From NCBI GenBank assembly GCA_046734795.1, contig JBKPRX010000165.1, positions 1 through 10,981 on the forward strand: DNA of 10,981 nt. The letters are read 5' to 3'. Numbering within the stretch: position 1 is the first letter of the stretch; the number at the start of each line of letters is the position of its first letter. The position numbers and the translations under genes are program-made. Positions 6,094 to 10,981 of the stretch are shown here, one piece after another. The notes beneath the pieces are model-generated. The model saw only the letters and a list, made by a program, of their open reading frames with translations, had not been told where the DNA came from and did not search any database. The DNA is from JBKPRX01 sp046734795 (GTDB taxonomy: Bacteria > Actinomycetota > Thermoleophilia > Gaiellales > Gaiellaceae).

Positions 6094-7704
6094 TTGAGTA
6101 TTCGCCAACGACCGGCGCGCTTCGCGGCGCGGCTTGGGCTGGTGGTCCTCGCGGCCGTCGTCTGCGCCTCCGTCGCGACGGCTGCGCCGGCGAAGAAGCC
6201 GAAGACGAAGCCGAAGTCGAAGACCTTCACGGCTTCGCTCGTTGTGAAGACAGACAAGGGCTCGGTTCGCGGCGTGCAGAAGGGCAGCATGCGTGCGTTC
6301 ATGGGGATCCCGTACGCGGCCCCACCCACCGGCAACCTGCGCTGGAAGCCGCCGCAGGACGCTGCTCCTTGGACCGGCGTGAAGGCGACGACGGCGTTCG
6401 CACCGCACTGCCCGCAAAACGGAGGCCCATACGGCGTCGGCAGCACGAACGAGGACTGTCTCTACCTCAACGTCTTTACGCCGCGGAAGCTCACGCGCGG
6501 TGTCAAGTATCCCGTCATGTTCTGGATCCACGGTGGCGCTCTGATCGTCGGCGAGAGTGACGACTACGACCCGTCACGCCTCGTGGCGAAGGGCGTGATC
6601 GTCGTCACGATCAACTATCGGCTCGGGCTGCTCGGGTTCCTCGCGCATCCGGCATTGACCGCGGAGTCGGGCGCGTCCGGCGACTACGGCTGGCTCGACC
6701 AACAAGCCGCGCTTCGCTGGGTGCAGAAGAACATCGGCGCCTTCGCCGGCAACCCGGCCAACGTGACGGTGTTCGGTGAGTCGGCCGGTGGCTTCAGCAC
6801 GCACGCGCAACTCGCGTCGCCGCTTGCGAAGGGTCTGTTCGCGAAGGCGATCGTCGAGAGCGGCGCCTACGCGCTGGCGCAGCCGCCGCTTGCGACTGCC
6901 GAGGCTGCCGGACAAGCGGCTGCCGCGCGGATGGGATGCGCGGACCAGTCGTTGGCGTGTCTGCGTGCCGCACCGGTGTCTGCGGTGATCGCAGCAAACA
7001 ACGTGACGAGCATCGTGCCGCCGGTCGACAACAAGGTCCTGACGCAGTCGGTCGGGACGGCGTTCTCCAGTGGCCAGTTCAATCACGTGCCCGTGATCGA
7101 AGGCTCGAACAAGGACGAGTGGCGCTTGTTCGTCGCACAGGCCGAAGCGTCGCTCGGGCCGCTCGCACCGTCGGCGTACATCCAGGCGATCGCTGCCAAT
7201 CTCGGCGTACCGATTTCAACCGCGACTGCGATCTCCGCTGCGTATCCGCTCAGCGTCTACGGCGGAAACCCGAGCATCGCAGTCGGAGCGATCGGCACCG
7301 ATGCCGTCTTCGCCTGCAACGCACGTCGGGCGGCGCGGTCGTTCGCCGGGTTCACGCCGACGTATCAGTACGAGTTCGCCGATCCGGCTCCGCCGATGCG
7401 CTTCTTCAGCAACATCAGCTTCCCGACCGGCGCGTACCACGCAAGCGAGATCCAGTACCTCTTCAACACCTCGAACTCTCCTGTTGCGGGAACGTTGAAC
7501 GCCTCGCAGCAGCAGCTTGCGAACGCGATGGTGAGCTACTGGACGCAGTTCGCGAAGACAGGAAATCCGAACGGCGGCGGTGCACCGAACTGGCCGCGGT
7601 TCGACGCGAACACCGAGCAGTACCAAGCGCTCGTACCGCCGACACCGTCGACGGCGAGTGGATTCAACTTCCAGCACAACTGCACCACGGTCTGGGGCGG
7701 CTAG
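6094..7704 (+). CDS. Secreted type-B carboxylesterase
   Basis: This serine hydrolase of the carboxylesterase/cholinesterase (COesterase) family hydrolyses carboxylic esters, probably outside the cell. From the TTG start it has 536 residues. The N-terminus is a Sec signal: Arg-rich start, hydrophobic core LGLVVLAAVVCASVA, and probable cleavage near residues 30-31 (ATA-AP). C24 is not in a good lipobox because Val precedes it. A Lys/Pro-rich tether follows (about 33-43). The fold carries FMGIPYAAPP, NEDCLYLNVF, the oxyanion-hole HGG (146-148), nucleophile S230 in GESAGG, acid E342 in NKDEW, and H449 in GAYHAS, so the full triad is present. Physiological substrate is unknown. A Shine-Dalgarno 6 nt upstream fixes the start. 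The stop shares CTAG (7701-7704) with the opposing dehydrogenase gene, and a strong hairpin follows 10 bp later. Confidence 0.93.
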   Translation: MSIRQRPARFAARLGLVVLAAVVCASVATAAPAKKPKTKPKSKTFTASLVVKTDKGSVRGVQKGSMRAFMGIPYAAPPTGNLRWKPPQDAAPWTGVKATTAFAPHCPQNGGPYGVGSTNEDCLYLNVFTPRKLTRGVKYPVMFWIHGGALIVGESDDYDPSRLVAKGVIVVTINYRLGLLGFLAHPALTAESGASGDYGWLDQQAALRWVQKNIGAFAGNPANVTVFGESAGGFSTHAQLASPLAKGLFAKAIVESGAYALAQPPLATAEAAGQAAAARMGCADQSLACLRAAPVSAVIAANNVTSIVPPVDNKVLTQSVGTAFSSGQFNHVPVIEGSNKDEWRLFVAQAEASLGPLAPSAYIQAIAANLGVPISTATAISAAYPLSVYGGNPSIAVGAIGTDAVFACNARRAARSFAGFTPTYQYEFADPAPPMRFFSNISFPTGAYHASEIQYLFNTSNSPVAGTLNASQQQLANAMVSYWTQFAKTGNPNGGGAPNWPRFDANTEQYQALVPPTPSTASGFNFQHNCTTVWGG

Positions 7705-8996
7705 GACTCCGGCGAGGGGGCGCCCGTCTCGGCGGGCGCCCCCTCACCGAGGCCGGTCGGGTGGCCGAGCGTCCCGAGCTCGGCGATGTCTCGACGGAAG
7801 AGAAGCGACGTCGTCCAGTCGGCGACGACGCGTAGCTTCCGTGAGAAGAGCGGCAGCTGGTACAGGTGGTACGTCCGTGTGACGAACCAGCCGGGGAAGC
7901 CGCGGACACGCACGCCAAGAACGTCGGCGATTCCCTTGTAGCGGCCGAGCGTCGCGACCTGGCCGAGCATTCGGTAGCCGTACGGCTTGAGGTCGCCGCG
8001 GAGGTTCTTTGCGAGCCGGCGCGCTTGGCGCAGCGAGTGCTGCGACGTCGGCGGATCGGGCAATTCGCTGCGCCGGTTCGGAACGCTTGCGCAATCGCCG
8101 AGCGCCCAGACGTTCGCGTGACCGTGCACGCGGAGGAACTCGTCGACCCGTACCCGTCCGCGCTCGTCGAGCGGTAGGCCGAGGTCGCGCAGCAACGGGT
8201 TCGCGACGACGCCAGCCGTCCACACGAGCGTGTTCGTCGGGATCGAGGTTCCGTCAGAGAGCGTGACCCGCCTCTCGTCGACCTCGGTCACGGTCGTGCC
8301 GACGTGAATCTCGACGCCGCGACGAGCGAGCTCCCGTGCGGCGTAGGCGCCGAGCCGCGTCGGGATCTCCGGCAGGATGTTCGGCGCCGCGTCGACGAGC
8401 ACCCAGCGTCGCGGAACGTGTCGCAACGATGGGTAGTAGCGGATCGCGTCGTCCACGAGATCGCTCAGCTCCGCGAGCGCTTCGACACCGGCATAGCCGG
8501 CGCCGACGAAGACGAAGCTCAAGCGTCGCTGCGCCGCAACACGGTCCGTCTCCGAGTCCGCGCCTTCGAGCTCGTGCAGGACGTGGTTGCGCAGATGGAT
8601 CGCGTCGCTCAACGTCTTGAACCCGAGTCCGTGCTCGCGCAGCCCCGGGATCGGAAACGTGCGCGGCACCGAGCCGAGCGCGATCACGAGATGGTCGTAG
8701 CGAATTCGATACGCGCCCGCGAGGCTCGCGACGTCCACCGCTTGACGTTCGACGTCGAACGCGGTCGCGCGCCCGAGCAGAAGCTCTGCGTGCGGACACA
8801 TTTGCCGGAGCGGCACGACGGTGTGACGCGGCTCGAGCGTGCCGGACGCGGCTTCCGGCAGCATCGGGGTGTAGAGCATGAAGTTTTCGGGATTGACGAT
8901 CGTCGCGCCGTCGCTGCCCAGCAAGCGCGCGACGTACGCGCCGGCGAAGCCCCCGCCGACGATCAAGGTTCCCCCGTGGGCCCGTCGCTCGATCAC
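7701..8996 (-). CDS. ndh: Type II NADH dehydrogenase (NDH-2-like, FAD-dependent)
   Basis: The protein is a peripheral-membrane flavoenzyme that passes electrons from NADH to quinone without pumping protons. The 431 residues show an FAD-binding motif GGGFAG (14-19) at the N-terminus, a conserved ALGSVPRTFPIPG segment (106-118), an NADH-binding VGAGYAGVE (164-172), and the second FAD motif VWALGDCASVP (297-306). SQHSLRQA (318-325) corresponds to the quinone-site region (AQxAxQ in classical NDH-2). The C-terminal region around 365-400, with FPGWFVTRTYHLYQLPLF, is hydrophobic and aromatic, as expected for the membrane-anchoring helices. Ferredoxin or other disulfide-family reductases are less likely given the overall match. 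The start is GTG at 8996, 22 bp from the divergent cupin; a TATCCT box lies 9 nt upstream. The short C-terminal tail (about 415-431) is low-complexity and is encoded by the terminator hairpin. Confidence 0.9.
   Translation of the reverse strand: MIERRAHGGTLIVGGGFAGAYVARLLGSDGATIVNPENFMLYTPMLPEAASGTLEPRHTVVPLRQMCPHAELLLGRATAFDVERQAVDVASLAGAYRIRYDHLVIALGSVPRTFPIPGLREHGLGFKTLSDAIHLRNHVLHELEGADSETDRVAAQRRLSFVFVGAGYAGVEALAELSDLVDDAIRYYPSLRHVPRRWVLVDAAPNILPEIPTRLGAYAARELARRGVEIHVGTTVTEVDERRVTLSDGTSIPTNTLVWTAGVVANPLLRDLGLPLDERGRVRVDEFLRVHGHANVWALGDCASVPNRRSELPDPPTSQHSLRQARRLAKNLRGDLKPYGYRMLGQVATLGRYKGIADVLGVRVRGFPGWFVTRTYHLYQLPLFSRKLRVVADWTTSLLFRRDIAELGTLGHPTGLGEGAPAETGAPSPES
7714..7745. terminator. 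Perfect 13-bp stem hairpin after the esterase
   Basis: GAGGGGGCGCCCG (7714-7726) pairs perfectly with 7733-7745 around the 6-nt loop TCTCGG. It starts 10 bp past the esterase stop and suits a GC-rich terminator, though no T-run follows on either strand. It lies inside the last codons of the minus-strand dehydrogenase gene, where it encodes the Gly/Ala/Pro-rich tail. It could therefore act on both converging transcripts. Confidence 0.65.
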
Positions 8997-9002
8997 GAGC
9001 GG

Positions 9003-9013
9003 CCTAGGATAGG
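9003..9013. promoter_or_regulatory. Overlapping divergent -10 boxes
   Basis: CCTAGGATAGG contains TAGGAT on the plus strand (9005-9010) and TATCCT on the minus strand (9011-9006). Both fit TANNNT and they overlap almost fully. They lie 8 nt before the cupin GTG (9019) and 9 nt before the dehydrogenase GTG (8996), so both transcripts could be leaderless or nearly so. With only 22 bp between the genes, any -35 elements must sit inside the opposite coding sequence. AGGATAGG could alternatively serve as a weak cupin ribosome site. Confidence 0.4.
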
Positions 9014-9018
9014 CGGCC

Positions 9019-9342
9019 GTGCCTTTCCTTTCGCTCGAGGACGTACCGGAGGTCGAACGCCGCGCCGGGTGGCGCGGACGGACGTTTCACTCGCCGAGCA
9101 TGACCTTCGCTCACTGGTCGTTCACCGCGGGCGCCGAGGTCCACGAGCATGAGCATCCGCAGGAGGAAGTCTGGCACGTGCTCGAGGGTGAACTCGAGAT
9201 CACGCTCGCCGGCGAGACAGCGATTGTGCGTCCCGGCGTCGTCGCGATCGTGCCGCCCGACACGCTGCATTCCGTGCGAGCGGTCGCCGGCGGAACGGCG
9301 ATCGTCGTCGACTATCCACTGCGAGTCGCGCTCACGGAGTGA
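9019..9342 (+). CDS. Small single-domain cupin protein
   Basis: The 107-residue protein is one complete cupin barrel. Motif 1 matches the classic G(x5)HxH(x3)E(x6)G exactly: G38, H44, H46, E50, G57. Motif 2 is partly kept: G73, P79 and H84 fit, while the inner Gly is Asp and the final Asn is Ala. H44, H46, E50 and H84 would bind a divalent metal. Small stand-alone cupins serve as dioxygenases, isomerases or ligand-binding domains, and sequence alone does not say which. The GTG at 9019 is chosen for its position after the TAGGAT box and for the compact domain. The gene diverges from the NADH dehydrogenase, and its last 11 bp overlap the end of the opposing sigma factor gene. A 5-bp hairpin (9335-9339 with 9344-9348) straddles its stop. 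Confidence 0.85.
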   Translation: MPFLSLEDVPEVERRAGWRGRTFHSPSMTFAHWSFTAGAEVHEHEHPQEEVWHVLEGELEITLAGETAIVRPGVVAIVPPDTLHSVRAVAGGTAIVVDYPLRVALTE

Positions 9343-10513
9343 CCTCCGCGAGGCGCCGAGCGAGGAACCGTCGCTCGACGTCTTCCGGCGCGAGCTCGAG
9401 CGCGCGCTCGTACTCGGCGACGGCCTCGTCGCGCCGGTCGAGCCGCCGCAGGAAGTCGGCGCGAGCGGCGTGGAACAAGTAGTACTCGGCCAGGCCGTCG
9501 ATCTCGTCCACGAGCGAAAGACCCGCTTCGAGGTCGCCCGCCAGCGCAACTGCTACCGCGCGGTTGAGTCGCACGATCGGCGACGGTGTGACCTCCTCGA
9601 GGCGCCCGTAGAGGAGGGCGATCTGCGACCAGTCGGTCTCGTCCTCGGAATGGAGGGCGGCGATCGCCGCTTGCAACTGGTACGGCCCGGGACAGCGCAG
9701 CGCGAGCGCCCGCTCCAGAGCATGGCGGCCCGATTCGATCTCCGCCTCGTCCCACAGCCAGCGGTCCTGATCCTCGAGCAGGACGAGATCGCCGTCGGGA
9801 TCGACGCGGGCGTAACGGCGCGAATCCTGGATGAGCAACAACGCGTGCAGCCCGTGCGCCTCCGCCTCGTCCGGCATCAGCGTTGCGAGGACCGCAGCAA
9901 GGCGAATCGCCTCGGCGCAGAGCTCCGGTCGGACCGGCGGCCCGTACCCCTCGTTGAAGATCAGGTAGACGACTGCGAGGACAGCCGCGAGCCGTTCCGG
10001 AAGCAGGTGATCGGGCGGAACGCGGAACGGGATTCCAGCGTCGCGGATCTTCCGCTTCGCGCGGACGAGGCGCTGGGCCATCGTTGGCTCGGGCACGACG
10101 AAGGCGCGCGCGATCTCGTCGGTCGTCAGGCCGCCGAGGGTGCGCAGGGTGAGCGCCACCTGCGCATCGAGCGCGAGCGCCGGATGACAGCACGTGAAGA
10201 TCAGCTCGAGTCGTTCGTCGGGAATCGGGGTCTCCTCATCTGCGGCCGTCGCGGCCGGCTCGTGGAGTCGTGCCAGCAGTTCCGTCTTCTGTTGCAGCGT
10301 CCGCTCACGGCGGAGGCGGTCGATCGCCTTGTTCCGCGCAGTCGCGACGAGCCACGCGGCCGGATTCGCCGGTACGCCGTCTCGTGGCCAGTGCGCGAGC
10401 GCTGCGGCGAGCGCGTCCTGAAGGGCGTCCTCGGCAAGGTCGAAATCGCCGAGGACGCCGATCAGCGTCGCGAGCACGCGCTCGCGCTCTTCGCGGACGA
10501 TCTCGTCGATCAA
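9332..10513 (-). CDS. ECF sigma factor, ECF42 type with C-terminal TPR-like extension
   Basis: This extracytoplasmic-function sigma factor directs RNA polymerase to a small set of promoters. The 393 residues comprise sigma region 2 (about 5-72, with DFDLAEDALQDALAAAL and TARNKAIDRLRRE), a linker, region 4 (about 98-158, with LTLRTLGGLTTDEIARAF and the recognition helix near PEPTMAQRLVRAKRKI), and a long C-terminal helical domain (about 170-393). Landmarks there are VVYLIFNEGY (181-190), DGDLVLLEDQDR (240-251), GPYQLQAAIAALH (276-288) and SPIVRLNRAVAVA (311-323). That extension and the adjacent DGPF gene define the ECF42 group, where the C-terminal domain, rather than an anti-sigma factor, is thought to control activity. 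The TTG start at 10513 overlaps the upstream TGA as TTGA, so translation is probably coupled. The signal and regulon are unknown. Confidence 0.92.
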   Translation of the reverse strand: MIDEIVREERERVLATLIGVLGDFDLAEDALQDALAAALAHWPRDGVPANPAAWLVATARNKAIDRLRRERTLQQKTELLARLHEPAATAADEETPIPDERLELIFTCCHPALALDAQVALTLRTLGGLTTDEIARAFVVPEPTMAQRLVRAKRKIRDAGIPFRVPPDHLLPERLAAVLAVVYLIFNEGYGPPVRPELCAEAIRLAAVLATLMPDEAEAHGLHALLLIQDSRRYARVDPDGDLVLLEDQDRWLWDEAEIESGRHALERALALRCPGPYQLQAAIAALHSEDETDWSQIALLYGRLEEVTPSPIVRLNRAVAVALAGDLEAGLSLVDEIDGLAEYYLFHAARADFLRRLDRRDEAVAEYERALELAPEDVERRFLARRLAEVTP

Positions 10514-10854
10514 TGCTCCACGAGCGGTCGCACCTCGACCGCGCCACCGAGCCGCGCAGCCGGGATGCGGGCGGCGACCTCGAGCGCAGCGTCGAGGTTG
10601 TCGGCTTCGAACAAGAAGAAGCCGCCGAGTGTCTCCTTCGTCTCGGCAAACGGGCCGTCGGTGGTCAGCGTCTCGCCGTTTCGCACGCGGATTGTGGTCG
10701 CTGTCTCCGCCGTGTCGAGCTCGGCCCCTCCGACGGTTTCGGGCAGCTCGTTGATCGCCATGTACTCGGCCATGATCGCCTCGCGCTCTGCCTGCGGCAG
10801 GCGGGCGTACTCATCGCGCGCGCCGTTCGAGTAGATGAGTAGTGCGTACTTCAT
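10510..10854 (-). CDS. DGPF-domain (YCII-related) protein, partner of ECF42 sigma factor
   Basis: The 114-residue protein begins MKYALLIYSN, the usual first strand of YCII-related dimeric alpha/beta barrels, and carries the eponymous DGPFAETKE at 66-74 followed by the LGGFFLFEADNLDAALE strand-helix. Proteins of this type are conserved neighbours of ECF42 sigma factors and probable targets of them; an enzymatic role has been suspected but not shown. The ATG at 10854 is preferred to the in-frame GTG at 10881 because AAGGAGG (10859-10865) lies 4 nt before it. The stop overlaps the sigma factor start by 4 bp, and an ECF42-like promoter lies just upstream, so the two form an operon. Confidence 0.92.
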   Translation of the reverse strand: MKYALLIYSNGARDEYARLPQAEREAIMAEYMAINELPETVGGAELDTAETATTIRVRNGETLTTDGPFAETKETLGGFFLFEADNLDAALEVAARIPAARLGGAVEVRPLVEH

Positions 10855-10858
10855 GTCG

Positions 10859-10865
10859 CCTCCTT
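10859..10865 (-). promoter_or_regulatory. Ribosome binding site of the DGPF gene
   Basis: On the minus strand AAGGAGG lies 4 nt before ATG at 10854. It lies downstream of the in-frame GTG at 10881, so it rules out that longer start. Confidence 0.8.
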
Positions 10866-10887
10866 CGAGAGTGCCTGTCACGAGTAC

Positions 10888-10914
10888 GACGAACGAACTA
10901 GGCCGAAATCGACA
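10888..10914 (-). promoter_or_regulatory. Candidate ECF42-dependent promoter
   Basis: On the minus strand TGTCGA (10914-10909) is followed after 17 nt by CGTC (10891-10888). This agrees with the ECF42 target motif as I recall it from Streptomyces work: TGTCGA at -35 and CG(A/T)C at -10. Transcription would start near 10880-10884, leaving a leader of about 30 nt that includes the AAGGAGG site before the DGPF start. The -35 half lies in the end of the upstream gene. It would make the DGPF-sigma operon self-activating. Confidence 0.55.
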
Positions 10915-10981
10915 CCATCCGCCGAAGAAGTTTCAGCGCTCCGCGCTTGTCGAGGAACTCGTTCAGGTTCCCGCACTTCGG
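10898..10981 (-). CDS. 3' end of an unidentified minus-strand gene (partial)
   Basis: An open frame enters from the right edge and ends at TAG (10900-10898). It gives 27 residues that begin PKCGNLNEFLDKRG and end RRMVSISA. About 23 of the 27 codons end in G or C, much better than the other frames here, so it is probably real. The KCGN could be half of a zinc-ribbon pair whose other half lies outside the window, but this is a guess. It ends 43 bp before the DGPF start and overlaps that gene's promoter. Confidence 0.45.
   Translation of the reverse strand, partial: PKCGNLNEFLDKRGALKLLRRMVSISA

Noticed and set aside
9149..10834. Long (561-residue) plus-strand open frame opposite the sigma factor and DGPF genes
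   Set aside because: Both minus-strand genes match their families from end to end, and the plus frame gives only low-complexity sequence. It is a shadow frame.
10855..10881. GTG at 10881 as the DGPF gene start
   Set aside because: AAGGAGG lies inside this extension and points to ATG 10854; the YCII fold begins at that Met.
1..10981. CRISPR arrays, tRNA or rRNA genes, insertion sequences, attachment sites
   Set aside because: Reading through both strands I saw no spaced direct repeats, no tRNA T-arm with a fitting cloverleaf, no transposase or integrase motif, and no terminal inverted repeats.

Overview
The window is a GC-rich, gene-dense bacterial chromosome segment with ordinary housekeeping and accessory genes. 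Third codon positions are overwhelmingly G or C, GTG and TTG starts are common, and leaderless-type TANNNT boxes sit just before some starts. The split accD-accA pair (rather than the fused carboxyltransferase subunits of Streptomyces and Mycobacterium), a PE-Lig-Pol LigD, and an ECF42 sigma factor with its DGPF partner fit a deep-branching actinobacterium such as Thermoleophilia. That placement is inference, because the window holds no rRNA or other phylogenetic marker. I see no phage, insertion sequence, CRISPR array, tRNA or rRNA.

Layout. 2-67 is the 3' end of an unidentified gene. 111-1872 holds accD-accA, overlapping by 11 bp, which together make the acetyl-CoA carboxyltransferase for fatty-acid synthesis. 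1873-2100 is the only sizeable intergenic gap; it carries three DnaA-box-like 9-mers in 30 bp and several hairpins. 2101-5399 holds ligD (NHEJ ligase/polymerase) and, 2 bp later, a Gfo/Idh/MocA-type oxidoreductase. A GNAT acetyltransferase (5396-6055, minus) converges on it. A secreted type-B carboxylesterase (6094-7704, plus) diverges from the GNAT gene and converges on a type II NADH dehydrogenase (7701-8996, minus). A small cupin (9019-9342, plus) diverges from the dehydrogenase across 22 bp. On the minus strand, a DGPF/YCII protein and an ECF42 sigma factor (10854 down to 9332) form a translationally coupled pair behind a good candidate autoregulatory promoter. 10898-10981 is the 3' end of another minus-strand gene.

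The genes fall into short independent units rather than one pathway. The clear functional couplings are AccD with AccA and DGPF with ECF42. Packing is extreme: all three convergent junctions overlap at their stops, two of them through a shared CTAG that supplies TAG to both strands. No candidate for a wholly new system stands out. The points most worth checking are the ECF42 promoter, the DnaA-box-like cluster with the hairpin-rich gap before ligD, the divergent promoter at 9003-9013, and the terminator hairpin embedded in the dehydrogenase reading frame.
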